Assembly: GCA_021234155.1 (NCBI GenBank)
Contig: JAJEKV010000139.1
Span: 1,080,975-1,144,974, forward strand
Reading direction: 5' to 3'
Source of the DNA: Isoetes taiwanensis
Taxonomy: Eukaryota > Streptophyta > Lycopodiopsida > Isoetales > Isoetaceae
Length of the DNA: 64,000 bases
Shown piece by piece: positions 34,823 to 50,620 of the stretch. The translations under genes were made by a program, and so were the position numbers. The notes below the pieces were generated by a model that worked only from the letters and a program-made list of their open reading frames with translations, ran no database searches and was not told the origin of the DNA. Each line of letters begins with the position of its first letter. The first letter of the stretch is position 1.

Positions 34823-35535
34823 AGATCCTTTGATTTTGTAGAAGTAGGGCCTTTTTGCAAAAGATTCTAGATGAAAAAAATCATGCAAGGTCTGGACAAA
34901 TGCTCGAAAAAAAAAAAAATGGCAAGAAGGTAAGGATTCAAAATTATAACATCCAACCACTGTTGATGAAAACAGAGCCCCGTTGGAATATGCCGATTAA
35001 TCCATCATGCAAGCAAAAATCGATTTGGGGATTCACGGTTTAATTGTTAATATTATTTACCTCGGCCAGATGGGTTTTCAAATTTTTGTGTTGGAAGTAG
35101 ATGTCTTGCAAGTTTATCATCCATCCGTAAGAACCATAAGCTGCGGCAAGTGTGGCCTTATCACCGCTTGAGTTCGCAAAACCAATTGAAGTGTTGCATG
35201 ACCATTCACACGGTCTTTGATCCCGTCTTTTGGTTTATGCTACTTTGTTGAATAGAGCACAATCTCCGGCCGATCACTCGAAGCTTCCAAATTCTCCAAT
35301 CTAAAAGGGAAAAAACAAAAAACACAGATGAATCAACAAAATAGAGCGGAGAAACAGAAAATTGGGACGGGGTTTTGGGGCATTACGGTTGAGGCTTAAA
35401 GGAAACATGGCAAGGAGCATCGAGAGAGTCTTCGGTTTGTGTTGAGAGCACGTGGTGGTTTAATGGCACCTTGGGGCAAATTTAAAAGTTATAGGGTTTG
35501 TAGTCGGTTTGTAGGAGGGCAACCTTGCGTCGGGC

Positions 35536-35690
35536 TATGTCATATATATTGTAGCATGTTGTGTTTCCATAACCGAGAAACCGTCGTGTAGCAATTTTGT
35601 ATCGTATTTGGAATCACAGTGCAGTATGGAAGCGAAGCCATTATGATTAAATTGTTGGAAGCTATTCTTTGTGGAAGATCCACGTCATTT
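35536..35690. repeat. Direct repeat pair, first copy (second at 36496-36646)
   Basis: About 150 bp beginning TATGTCATATATATTGTAGC and ending TTCTTTGTGGAAGATC are present twice in Helitron copy 3, 960 bp apart, with a few indels. The second copy gives a plus-strand frame reading GETVGVAILYRKIWNLVQYG, which may come from a captured exon of unknown origin. Confidence 0.75.
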
Positions 35691-36173
35691 GGATGCTAAG
35701 ACAAGTTATGGGTCAATTCCTTCCACATTTATAACGAGTATGGTACAGTCATATTTTTTTGCCGTTTGGGTTGTCTTTAATGCTTATGCTTTGCGGACTT
35801 TTTTTTTGTCGGTCGTTGTATAGTCATATCTGATTATTTTCATCTTGATTTTGAAACGCATCCATATATTTTCTCATGTGGTCATATATTAATTGCATGG
35901 GCATATCTGAGAGATGAAGAATAATGCGAAAGATCGATGATTACATTGGTAAGACATGACCAATTGAAAATTGTAGTTACGTTTTAGAATGCATATGTTT
36001 TTACATTAAGGATTTATCCGGTGTTGGGTCAATGTTTGGTGAATGGTTTATCGGTGAGTCAAGATTCAAGCAAAAGGTTATAGAAAAAAAAAAAGATCAT
36101 TGGATATGTACTTAGGCGGCCAAAGGAAAATAGCGTGATTGAAGTGAATAGGGGTTTGATCCATGCGTAGAGG

Positions 36174-36252
36174 ATTGTGTTTGGGAAGGTTGTTGAAGGC
36201 ATGAATGTGATTAAGGCCATTGAAGCGGTTGGTAGATCTGGTGGCAAGGCGT
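36174..36252 (+). pseudogene. Cyclophilin (peptidyl-prolyl isomerase) gene fragment
   Basis: The plus strand reads IVFGKVVEGMNVIKAIEAVG followed by RSGGK. This is the C-terminal signature of cyclophilins, whose consensus is VVFGxVVEGMDVVKAIE with a glycine soon after. Cyclophilins catalyse cis-trans isomerisation of proline bonds. Only about 26 residues of one exon are seen, in the sense direction of Helitron copy 3. This is probably a captured host fragment with no function of its own. Confidence 0.75.
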
Positions 36253-36659
36253 ACTTGATTCATCTACTTATTATTTACGGATTAGTAAGAGGACTTCAAT
36301 ATCGTTTCTTCATGAAAATCTTTGTTTGTGAACATCTTGGAAATGGATAAAGTTGAGAATTTCATACTCGGATTGTCATTGATGCCATTTGCATTGCTAG
36401 AGCCATTTAAGGACAAAGACATTCGTGATTAAGTGATGGCAACAAGCATTCTTTGCATTTGTGTGTCTTGATTATATCTCGTAATCTTTGTAACATATGT
36501 CATATATATTGTAGCATGTTGTGTTTCCATAACAAAGGAGAAACCGTAGGTGTAGCAATTTTGTATCGTAAAATTTGGAATCTGGTGCAGTATGGAAGCG
36601 AAGCCATTATGATTAAATTGTTGGAAGCTATTCTTTGTGGAAGATCACACTGACCATAT

Positions 36660-38900
36660 GTATTTAGCGTGGATTAACCGTGGCCATCCTCGTGGAGAAG
36701 ATGTTGCAAATCTTGTTGATCTTGGAAATCGAGAAGCACAATATCATGTTACGCCTAAGGTACCAATAATGCCGCTTTATTTGATGTTTTACATATGTTC
36801 ATAATAATTTGAGTGGAGATGTCAAAGTTCATCATTATCTGCCGGGATCACTTTGGAGACCTTTATGAATATGATCGGTGGGGGCGCCATCATGGAAACA
36901 TGTAAGAGATGGCTTACCAATTGGAAAATCCCATTTGGCTCCAAAGTCTTTCGCATGATTTGGCGGGGACATGAAGTACTTCAATTTTTCTTATTACAAA
37001 GCTAAATGATATTTTACGGGAACCACACTTTTATACTTATCTCAAAGGAAGCCAAATAGGATGCACAAGCCAGCCATACATATTGTCAAGTTCGCCTCAA
37101 ACATGGTGTCCTACCGGGGTTTTTCCTCAAACATAGTGTCAACCAGCCATACATAGATAGAGTCGCCTCAAACCTAAGAAGGAGACCTTTGATAATAACA
37201 TCTGATTCTAAAACCACTTTATTATCGAGTAGTTAAGCACCTTTGTGGCAAATATTTTCATTGCAAATTTTAGGATGGCCTCTTAGTAGAAGGAATTACA
37301 AGTGGCCTTTGGATAAATTATATTGTTTTGGCATGTCCTTTGGGGTTTTATGCATGAGTAAAATTCTGGAGTGGCTAAATGCTTCTTTATTTTTCACTTC
37401 TTTGTGCGGTTACATGTACCAATACACACCAGATCTACGAGGTAAAGTATCATACTTTGATTTGCACACAAAGGTTTGGTATTGCTTTCCAAGTTTTATC
37501 TGTAAATATATATTTGTCTTTGTTACGCAACAATTGATTTTTGCAAAATCACGGGGACTAAACATCTTTGTTGGATGAATCTAAAGGCATTTTATCAAAG
37601 CGGTGCGCGAGGAGAAGATATTTTTCAACTAAGAAATATCTCAAGTGCACATTTCAAAGGATTTGTGCGGTGATTACCAAGATAATTTTGTGGCGAACCT
37701 ATAAGAAGATAGATAGATTATTGCTTTCCAATCACCGTCTTCGCTTTTTTGGGATATAGCCCATTGTATGGCTCTGCGGTAGTGCAAGTTAATGCAAAAG
37801 CGGATATATCACATGTTGATATATCACATGTTGATTTAAGTTTATTTGGTTCGAAAATAAATATTAATACCAACTTTTATTTGGCAATTTGTGTTTCCAA
37901 GGCAATTTATCACTAGAATAACCACTTATTTTATTTCCTTTTATTATTGCATGAATTTACATGTTTCTCAATTTAAATCCACAGATTAAGTAGCTTAATG
38001 GAAATAAACTTTTATGGTTTTTAGTTGGACCATCTTCATTAAATAACCAAATTGGGCTACAAATGTTCTCTTGACACATCATCAAACAACCAAATTTGGC
38101 TACAACGTTCCCTTGACACATCGAGCAACCAAAGCGGGCTACAAAACAACCAAAAGCAGGGCTACAAAACAAAGCTCTGGATGTTCACTTTAGCAAACCA
38201 CTATTTGGTTGTAGCGCGGTACATTGCCATGCGTAACTATCATGCTATTATTGAAAAAATCTACAAATTTGTCATGTATCTACCTTATACAAAATTGTCA
38301 TGTGTATTACCCTTTTATACATTCATGGCAAATTTGAGGGATGCCACAACTATACATAGCTAATTATACAATTAGATTGACAAATATATATGTATAGAAA
38401 TATGATCTGAATGTAAGCTCTTACATTTTGACCACATTGGTACAAATGTTCGCTCAATTATTTTCATCGTTGTAGGAGTAGTCGGCATCCTTTCCTATTC
38501 GGAGTTGTTTCTAGCGTTTGCTAAAGCTTTGTCCATTGTACTTTAAGGGTTCACATGATCAGCTATATGATGAGGCTAGATTGTATTGCAAAAAAGCCCG
38601 ACTTATCACGGGCGAGAAGAAGGAAAAGTTGGAGGGCTTGGTTAATTGTGCTGCACTTCCAAGTGACAGACTGAGAGAGGTGATTGTTTCAGATTTTTCA
38701 TCTTCACTTGGAGATGTGGCATTTTTCATGATTTGGAGCTTTATGATGCTATTATTCATGATGAATAGCCTTCATGTATTGCTGCATATGACAAACACAA
38801 TATTGCTTTAAAATTCATGGACAAATTTGGCATCGTTGAAATACGCCCTTGTAAAATAAAACTCACATTTTATAGCTCTTGAACTTAATGCCCGACAAGA
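36660..38900 (+). other. Interior of Helitron copy 3, possible captured fragments
   Basis: Frames at 36655-36760 (MYLAWINRGHPRGEDVANLV), 37243-37578 and 38518-38811 (DQLYDEARLYCKKARLITGE, then KKEKLEGLVNCAALPSDRLR) look partly protein-like. None could be assigned. The rest is AT-rich noncoding DNA. Confidence 0.3.
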
Positions 38901-39053
38901 AGCCCAGCAACGCTGGGCACTTTTTCTAGTAAGTATATAAAGCTCAATTGTACATGGGTGAGTATTTATACTAATACATTTACTCAAAGTTCATTTTCAA
39001 TTGTATTCATAAAGTTGGACTAGTATATCCGTGCGTTAAAAAATTGCCTCTAA

Positions 39054-40211
39054 TTGAATTGCATGTCACATCCTCAAAACCCCTGGTTTGACGCGGAATG
39101 TAAGGCTCTAAAGAGTCAGCTACGCACCATCTTAGATCCACAGCTCCGGCCACAGGCCATTAGGGACTATAAGGCATTCTTGAAATCCAAAAAGCATCGC
39201 TACATTGCAGAAAATCAGCAACGCATGTTTGATCTACTGATGACTGAGCCAAAAGCCTTTTGGCGTAGAGTGCTGTATAAGAGGCATCAACCACCTGGAA
39301 ATGTTACCGCAGACCAGTGGAGACAGCGGTTGGAGGAGTTGTATGACCCCCCAGGAGCAATTGCTGACGTGCCAGATCAACTAGGAGAAACACTGCAGCT
39401 CTCAGAGGCGGACATCCACCAGGGTCTTAGGCATCTTGCTAATGGTAAAGCAAAGGACTTGCAGGGGACTTTAAGCGTTGTTGAAATAGAATAGAATAGA
39501 AATGGGGTGGGCCAGCTTTGCTCGGACCTTTGGCGAGGATAATCAATCAGGCCATCGAGAGAGGGGCCTCCCTTGAGAATGGATGGTTAGCAAGGTCACC
39601 CCTATTCATAAGGCGGGAAGCGGGGATGACTCCACCAACTACCCTATGATCATGGTGAGCCGATTACTCCAAAAAACTTCTAGCGAGGGTCTTTGGAGAA
39701 GGGAGCCTGCAATAATGCGGAGGAAGCTGGAGTGCGTCTGCGATTGGCGAGGCGGTTTCCGCCCCGCCCACTCCACAGTGATCATATTTTTACTCGGGAA
39801 TCCTTATGGAAGCTAAGCCGCCAATACGCGGCGTGACTGTATTCTTTGTTTTCGTGGATTTTAAGGCGGCATATGATACAGTCCCTCGGGACTGTTGTGC
39901 TTAGCGCTTGCAAAGAGCTACATGTCCCGCGAGTTTGCGAGAATGCCATATCTTTGGGTATGGCCGGAATATATGCCACTTTGCTGCGTCGGACCAGGGT
40001 GAAACGGCACCATAGGTGTTAAGCGAGGGATGCCCGTTATCTCCAGCGCTTTTTGGACTCTATATTGACAAGTTGGAGACACGGATGCAGAATATGGAGG
40101 TGGTGGCCCGCGGTTGCGGAGGCATATCTGATAAAAGCGATTGCTCTATCTGAGGCGATCACGGGCTTATTATCCCATACTGCCCGGGGAGTATGCGGGG
40201 AACATTTGGAT
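39054..40211 (+). pseudogene. Second-type LINE, linker and reverse transcriptase start
   Basis: The frame at 39054-39494 reads PQNPWFDAECKALKSQLRTI, then RRVLYKRHQPPGNVTADQWR and LQLSEADIHQGLRHLANGKA. This is the linker between endonuclease and reverse transcriptase in non-LTR elements. Broken frames then give WGGPALLGPLARIINQAIER, a finger segment, FVDFKAAYDTVPRDC (motif A) and a decayed motif B. The element is truncated on its left. It is distinct from the L1-type LINE at 11775. It stops at the insertion point of the CACTA-like element and resumes at 49293. Confidence 0.85.
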
Positions 40212-40790
40212 CACAAGGCACCCAAAAATTTAACCACTATAATAAACCAGCGAAAAAACCCCATAGATGTGGTTTCTTATGCTAAAAATTATTCTTAGTA
40301 AAAACACATAATATAGTGGTTTTATAACTCATCGTGGTTATTCATGTTAGTTTTTATGTTATAGTGTGGTTTATTAAAACCAATATTAGCTTATTACATG
40401 GCTTCTAGTATCAATGGTGGTCATTCATGCTAGTTTTTCTCTTTGTTGCATGATTTATTAAATCGACAATGGCTTGTAGCATGGTTTTGACATCGCTTTA
40501 AATATGGCAATGGTTGCTTGTGTTGGTTTTCATTGTCACGCGTGGCTTATAGAAGTTGAAGTATTCTATAGCGTGGTTTTTATACAAATTTAAATACCAT
40601 AGTGTTTAATCATGCTAGTTCTTTAATATAAAATGCATGTTTTATAATGGGTGGCTTGTAGCATGGTTTTCAATATCGAGTTTATTGTCATGGTAATTAT
40701 TCATAGTTATCACCTAATAGGATGTGGATATTCATAGTGGTTACTCATAAGGCACCCAAAAGCAGAATTGTCATAATTAGCTATGAAAGC

Positions 40791-43035
<2,245 letters not shown>

Positions 43036-43169
43036 GCATTTTAGATTATATGCATTCGGCATATTCATATTGATTCTGTAAGAGCTAAACTTGAAATTGG
43101 GTCTTTTACGCTAGCGACTATTAGCATCGGCCCGATTTTTCAAGAGAATTCATTTGGTTCCGCTTTGCA

Positions 43170-45290
43170 CTAGTGTTTTGAGGCTTTCAAGTGTGGGTGC
43201 CTTGCATTTTACATCATGAATGAGATGGTATAGTTACCCGAGTTCGATCGTGTTTTAAAGTTCCAAATTAGTCATGTACATGGAACATTGGAAAACATAC
43301 ATGTGCTCTGTGATTCGGGTTCCACGAGTAACATAATGCTTTTTGCTTACTAATCGTGGAATGCAATCACCTTGATTCGAGCTAGTGAATCCAAAAAGGG
43401 CGTTTAGGAAGTACTTGGAAGCAAGCGGGGTGCTAGATGCTTAGTGTTTGGGTGCTTTCGGGCCAGCTATGGCGCCATACATCTATTTGTAATATGTGGT
43501 TTCAAATTGGTTACGGAGGAGGGCTTTTCACAACCTTCATTTGGCTGGATTTTTATTGGGAATATATATTTTGTTTATGTCGGGCCCTTGGCTTTGCTCT
43601 GATACCACGAAGCGGCATGAGCGTGTTGATAAAGATGCGCAATCCTACTTTCCATGGATTTTTTCCACTGAAGCAAGCTTTTATCTGATCAATTTGGTTG
43701 CATGCGTTCTGATTCAAGCTTTTTCATCAAGTTTTGCTCAACCAAGGCATTGATTCTAGTTTTCAAGGGGTTTTCTTCCAAATAAGGCTTTTAAAACTTC
43801 TGTCGATTACATAACTTTTAGTTTGTTGTAGGTATTAGTCAATTTTGTGGGATGAAATGCTCTGAGGATGGCTCGATTTTCTATATTTTTTATAGTCTTA
43901 TGCGGCGTATGCTTTTATGATATTTATGTTTTATTTACAAGATATCTTTGGCATTTGCATTTGTTCATCATGTGATTCACGGTGTATTGATTCGTTTCGG
44001 GATGAAAGTAAAAGCGGTGGTTTGCAATGGGGCGGTTAAGCGTCAACCATCTTGCGAACTGGTAACAATGCTTAACAAGTAGGATGATGTTGAGATGATT
44101 ATGCCTATGTTTTTAGAGAGTTTATGACAAAGGCGATTGCCAGCTGTTTGGTGTCTTTTGATATGCCAAGGTGCACTTCTCTTCTCCATCTCGATGCATT
44201 CATGTTTTAAATACCCGATGTATGATATTGTAATCTATGTATTCATGGTTACGAAGGATCTTCATCATGAAGGTGTGTGTGGTGGGCATTTTGCAGTTGA
44301 CACAACTGCTAAGAAAATTCTTAGATCTTGGTATTATTGGCCTACATTGCTAAAAAATTGTTACAATGTGATTATGTTGCCACAAATGTTAGATATTTGG
44401 CAAAAGAATTTTGCAGCCAGCACCCCTCACTGCTACCATATCTCCAGGTCCCTCCAAGTATGGGTCTAGATTTTACAGGTCCAATTGATCCTCCAACATT
44501 TGCACAACATCAACACATATTGGTGGCAACTGACTATTTTACGAAATGGGCAGAAGCAGTTCCCCTTAGAGAAGCAAATGCCTTGACCACTGCAATGTTC
44601 ATACATGAGAATATTTGTGACAGGTTTGGCATTCCCTTCAAAATTGTGTCAGATAAAGGAAGTCAGTTCATGAATGAGGTGATTATTGCTCTTTTATCCA
44701 CTCTAGAAGTAAAACACACAAAGAGCTCAACTTACAAACAAAGTGCTCAAAACAATTCTGAAGAAGACTGTCAGCATTTGTAAAAAAGATTGGCATATGA
44801 AACTCCATGATGTCTGTGGGCATGCAGAACCACCATCAAGACAGCAACTAAACATACACCTTTCAGTTTGGTTTATGAAATTGAATCTGTTGTTCTAGTG
44901 GAATTAGAGCTGCCATCTTTAAGATTAGCATACAAACTCAACTTGGAAATGGAAGAGGCACTCAAGGAAAGATGTGTGAGGCTGATGCAGTTAGAAGAAC
45001 ACAGATTTGAAGCTGAGAATGCTATACTAATAAAAAAAGACAAGGATGTGGCAGCCTTCAAAGTTGCTCATAAGCGGCAAGGCACAATCAAGGAAGGGGA
45101 ATTGGTTCTGAAATGGAACAAGGCAAGCGAGGATAATGCAACTAAGTTTGAGAATCTATGGGAAGGACCATTTGAGGTTATTGGAACTGCAGGCAGAGAC
45201 TCATACTGGCTGAAATCTGTTGCTGAAGATAGAGAGCTACCAAATCCCATCACATATTGCATCTGAAAAGGTACTGGCAACAACATGTTG
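43170..45290 (+). mobile_element. Ty3/gypsy LTR retrotransposon fragment, fossil
   Basis: Recognisable parts, left to right, are an aspartic protease site (LCDSGSTSNIM, near 43310), the zinc-binding HHCC region that precedes integrase (near 44280-44400), the integrase core (GLDFTGPIDP and the following acidic residues, 44460-44770), and the post-integrase region up to about 45265. The order matches Ty3/gypsy pol. It is much decayed, with many breaks, and no LTRs were recognised. It lies inside the CACTA-like element, so it was either inserted there or carried along. Confidence 0.8.
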
Positions 45291-48200
45291 CCTTAAGCCT
45301 GTAGTTAAAATCTATTAACACTAGAGTAGTGGGTGATGGACGAAATGGTCCATTTCGGTGTTCACTTTAAAATTAAGTATAAAATCAATGGTACAAAATC
45401 TATTCGAACCCTTCCTAAAAGTTCATATATGGTAGTCATGGTCCACTAGAAAAATACCTTAAAATATATATACCTCCATTATTGTAAGTTATGCTCTAAC
45501 AAACTTCGGGGTCAAGTACCAAAAAGCTTCATGTTTACATAAAGTCAAACTGTCTCAACAAAGTGATTTTTTCAATTTTTTTTGATTACTATGATATTTT
45601 TCTACGAGATAAGGAAAAGCGACACAAAAACCACATGTCAATCCAAGTTACGTGAAGAAAGATAGGGCCATTCAAACATGGCGGGGTCAAAGCGCTTTTT
45701 ACGCCTCCTCGGAACCAATTATGGTTCCCAGAAGGCAGTTGTAGTTTAAAAGGCAGTTGTAGTTTAAATACAACAACTTTTACAAGGAAATGCATTTTGA
45801 GCTAATATTTGATATATAAGCAATTGACAAGTTTCTTCATCCTACAAAAATGTTGGCTGGCCTTGAATTTGACGTTTGGACTTTCATTTTTTATCTCAAT
45901 TTTAGGTAACTTGTAATAATGATTAATATTTCCCCATATAGAGCAAAACTTGCTCTATGATATCCTCTATCGTAGTATGAAAGTTCAAAATGACATGGAA
46001 TCAATGCAAAAACAAGCTCATTAAAAGCATAAAAGACATACTCACAAGAAATCAAGAAAGGTTTACGTACACGAGCCCATTATTGGTCCATAGGTCCATT
46101 AAAAATCAATAACATTCTTATGTTAATTGATCTGAACTTGAATTTTGGGATATGAATAGGTTTTGATTTACTTTAATAATGAAAATATTTTTTGATCATA
46201 ACCTTGAGATTTGGATTAAACTTTATAGCATCAAATTGGATATGTCTTCTATGTTTATTCTAGATTTATGCCTCATAATATGACATTGGAAAAACACATT
46301 CTCAAAATGTCCCATGTCATGAAATCAATGCAAAAAAAAAAAAAAAAAAATGGAAGTTTATGACTATAAAAAGTCAAGTTAGGAAGGCTGTTATGTGCGG
46401 TTCCACTTTGAGACCATTATTGGTCCACGGAATTTGGAAGTTTAAAATTAATAGAGGCTGACATATTTTGATCTCAACTTTAGAATATAGTTTATCGTCT
46501 GAAAGGGAGCATTGGGCGTGGGCCACCAATTTCAAGTGTTAAAAGGTAGGTAATTAGTCAAATATTCAAATTCATCGATTTCTTTGATTAGGTTTGTACA
46601 AAGTACATGGGATTACCCTTATAAAATAGACGGATAAATATCACGGGGAAAAAACAAAGAGGTCATGTACCTCAAGTGCTATTTGGCCATATATAATAAA
46701 ACCGGATAAATATCGGTTTAATTACAAACGAAAAGGAGCATTGGACATGGTGGGGCCACCAATTTCAAGTGTTAAAAGGTAGGCAATTAGTCAAATATTC
46801 AAATTCATCGATTTCTTTGATTAGGCGTACAAAGTACATGGGATTACCCTTATAAAATAGACGGATAAATATAAGGGAAAAACAAAGAGGTCATGTACCT
46901 CAAGTGTCGTTTGGCCATATATAATAAAAGCCAATTCCTTGGCCCATTTTAGGACACATGTAGGTGATGAATGGTCAGCGGTATATCTTTACTTGATAAA
47001 ATGAAACGACGAGTTTCTAGACTCAAGTATGATTACAAATGCACATACATGTTATTAGCCGCCACTTCTTAAATAGTATGCACTAATGGTTTTGTAACAG
47101 GATTCAATTGGGCTCAAAAAATTCACATGGGGTTGGGTTTGACCCTTCTTTGTCTGATGAGGGGTCAGCCCTCCCCTGTGATACAAATTTCATAAAAAGG
47201 TCATCCCAGTCCTACGGGAGGAGGTAGGCTTTTTTTTAATTCTTAAAACTTTGCCATTGTAAATAATAGAAATATAGTGCCAGTATGTTCTTAGATGACA
47301 CCTTGCAAACGTTGCTGGCACATAAATTTTATGTCAAGGTAAATTTTATACTTTGATTTACCATAGCCATGGCCCATTGTGTATTGTGTTTAGTGCCCTT
47401 GGCCCAATTTAATTCCTATGACATTGTACAAAAATGTTGCATATTGGAATGTGGTGATATACCCACGAAACTAAAAATGCATGTATAGTGCTTTTATCTA
47501 GGGAACATGCATCATATCAAACGGTGGCTTTGACACTTGACATTCAACATGCAAATGTGCTTGCATGTTAACATGGTTACATAGAATGAAAAGACATTTA
47601 TATGCATGCAATTCTGCACTAGTGAGTGCTACATGCTATTTTATATTCAAAGATGGGTTTATAAGGCTTTGAGACTTGTGACTATTATTTGACCATGTAA
47701 GTGTGATGGTTGCAACTTGCAACTTCATTTATCATGGTTGGTATCATGCTTTTTAAGATATGCATTAATATTTCACATTTTTGGAATCGGGTCTGCAACT
47801 GCAACCCGTGACTACCATCAACCAGGTACACAGAGGGACTACTCCACAGTCCAGTATTTTGGCAGGACGACATCACGCCTTGTGCCACATTTTGATACAT
47901 CGGCTAAATAATTCAGATTTTTCATGAGAGATACACTATCTGGATCCAACACCTCTATAAATGGTAAGCTGGTTGCTATAAAAAGCAGTTCTTGCTATTC
48001 CGTTAGGTCAAGCTCTGCTCTGGATAATCAAACATCTCATATAGATTACTTTCGGCCATTGATTATGGCACATATCAATGTATGGGCTCTGGCAAAAATT
48101 GCCACTTAGGGTTTTTCAACCTAATTTCTCTGATCGGTTCATTATCCACGAGATCAGATTTCATCGGTTTGACATTATGCGTACTGTTCTTGCCCTTGCT

Positions 48201-48780
48201 TCTTTTTATACTAGAATTTTTCGTTGGAGTTGCGGCACTTTCGGGGGGCGATATATGCATATGGGATTTGGAGTTTTATGAATTGGTGGCAAATGCAAAT
48301 TTGATTGCAAATTTGATTTCTTGTTAAGTTTTGAAGCTTCAAATTGAAGTAACATAGAATAGTTTTTTGAAAATTATTGGGAGGATTCAAAGCTGAAAAT
48401 GATTTCTGAAGTGGCTTCTTTAGGGATATTTTGCTATTTATATCTATGGGGATAATGGTTTAACCAAGGTTCGAATCCTTGGAGCTTCTTTTATTTATTT
48501 TTGTTATGAAAAATACCATTTGTAATGGCAATTTCTATTGGTGTATTGGGTTTTATGACATTGGCAAAATTACCTAATTAACAATGATAGAGACTATTCC
48601 TAAGAAACCGCTACATGCGCACTAAGAACCATTGCATGCTATCATATAGAATTATACGGTGTTAATAAATTAACTTAGAATGCTTTGGCAAATAAAGCAC
48701 TAGTGATCTATAACATTGAATACATTATGCATTCTACTGAAGATCCTATATGGTTTGCATGCATAAAAATGGGAAAGCTT
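45291..48780. other. Interior of the CACTA-like element, noncoding
   Basis: AT-rich DNA with no supported gene. A 229 bp unit is doubled at 46502-46701 and 46731-46930 (starting GGAGCATTGG). A second B-box-like GGTTCGAATCC lies at 48468-48478. Confidence 0.5.
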
Positions 48781-49292
48781 TAGACTATAAAACATATGCG
48801 GCTTTAGTCATTTCAACCCTTATGGTGCACTTTAACCCCATATGGTTTTGCCTTGAGAAAAGTGGGAAGGCTTTAGACAATTAACCATATGCAACTGGTT
48901 TAATTTTAACACAATGCAAACCATATAAATTTATCACAATACTTAGCCACCCTAATTTTGCACTCTAAGAACCACATTGTATAACGCCATATCAAACTGA
49001 GTCTCATTACCACCACCTTATACCATATTAAGAAACTATACACATGAACCATGATATTAAACAACAACGGATAAACATGTTAGAAAACCATATCATTGAA
49101 CACCATAACTGAATCGTTGATAATTACTTTGTAAAAATACCACATTAATAAAGCATATAAAGAAACCACATACTTTAGCCACATAATGTTTTTAATGATA
49201 TCAACCCACAAAGATGCATTGGTTATTTTCAACGGTTTTTTTTTATAACCAATGAAAAAACCCGTAGTGGTTTTATTTTTGGGTGCCTTGTG

Positions 49293-50620
49293 GATGCTCT
49301 CAGTCAATTCTGTGACATAGCAGGAATGACAGTCAACCAGCAGAAAACCAAGTTGTTGCCAATCCTATCTGCGTAGCATGATATCCCAGGATATCCCAGA
49401 CTTCTATTACAGAGGACAAAGGATGGAAGTTGTAAGGACCTTTAAGTATCTGGGAATCGATTTCTCTGCTAACATGCTATGGGATGACTGTGTAGAAAGA
49501 AGGGTCAGCCCGGGATGGAAAGCCCTGTATGCAATGCAGAATAGCTGTCACAGAATAGATCTTTGTGATTGGGCATGCAAAACACACTTGTTCCGAGCAC
49601 TCGTGGAACCAGTATTGTTGTATGGGATAGAGATCTGGGGGCCAACGATTAGCAAGGGTACTTGGGATAAGCTAGAGAGAGTGCAGAAGGCTTTCCTGAC
49701 ATACAGCCTAGGCGTCAAGGACACGGTGCCTTATCCAATTTTGTTGTATGAGACTGGCTTTTGGCCCCTGCAGCATTCTGCTATGCGCAGGCACCTTACG
49801 TATTTCCATAAGGTTGATGAAATGGATGCACAACGTCTTCCTCCCCGGGCTCTGTTATTGGCACAAGGGCCGCAACGTCTGAAGAGAGTATGGCAAGAGC
49901 ATTGTAGGGGATGGTTCGCACGATGGTCCATAGACTATCAACACATTGTCGATATGTCGGATATCGCAGAGCAGGAGCTGCATTTGAATGCGCGCTTTGC
50001 TGCCTCTCTGTGGGATGCGCCCACTCTTGCAAAGCCCAAAACAGAGCACTACCACACACAGGTCAATCCGTCGCATGAACATGGCCCCCACCAGTATCTG
50101 AAGGCACACATTTCCACCAAGAAACGAAGAGCTATAGCTGCAATAAGGACATGGTCCCACCATCTCTGAATTGAGACAGGCCGCTGGGGTACGGATGGAG
50201 GGCAGGGAATCCTCCGGCATGAGAGATTATGCTAGTGCTGTCACATGCAGATAGTAGAAGATGAACACCATGCTCTCTGAGGAATGCCCAAAGATATGCA
50301 CACATCCCGGCAGCTCATGCCAATCTCGAGATGCTCGAGATAGCAATTCACCAAGCTGGCGGCAGCCAATGATGGCACGCCTTGCATCCTACATTACGCA
50401 AGTCTCCACCGTCGGGGAGTCCCTCACAACCTGGGGAATTTGGCGCCGAATAGGGCCTCTCAGCGCCTACTACAAGGGTTTTTCCTCCCCACGGGGGTTT
50501 TTTCATCCCAAAGTGGTAGAGACACATTATCAGGGGTTTGTGGTTTTATTTTGTGTTTGGAAACTTTCGCTATATTGTAAAACCGTCTCATAGGCCAATT
50601 GGTCTCAGGTAGGCGTTAAA
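49293..50620 (+). pseudogene. Second-type LINE, reverse transcriptase end and C-terminal region
   Basis: Reading resumes after the CACTA-like insertion. Across the join the protein is EHLDALSQFCDIAGMTVN, with one GAT codon split or doubled by the insertion. A long frame from 49378 to 50169 (263 residues) reads FKYLGIDFSANMLWDDCVER, then ACKTHLFRALVEPVLLYGIE, IWGPTISKGTWDKLERVQKA and FLTYSLGVKDTVPYPILLYE. This is the usual post-catalytic region of non-LTR polyproteins. The frame stops only at the natural-looking end, so decay on this side is modest. The 3' tail runs to about 50620 without a clear poly(A). Confidence 0.88.

Larger units (their letters stand above)
34443..38929 (+). mobile_element. 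Helitron copy 3, complete ends, about 4.5 kb
   Basis: The 5' end (AGTAATAAAGGAGTTTTAGG, then ATAATCTGTGCACA) is homologous to the 5' end of copy 2 but points the other way. The 3' end has the hairpin GCCCAGC-AAC-GCTGGGC (38902-38918), then ACTTTTT and CTAG at 38926-38929, followed by the host T. The last 50 bases match copy 2. No Rep/helicase was seen. It contains a cyclophilin scrap and a direct repeat pair. The first TC dinucleotide cannot be placed because the two 5' ends share a GATA-type simple repeat. Confidence 0.8.

Noticed and set aside
39020-39045. Another Helitron end (ACTAGTATATCCGTGCGTT)
   Set aside because: It resembles the start of a minus-strand Helitron 3' end, but the second hairpin arm is missing, so it was not called.
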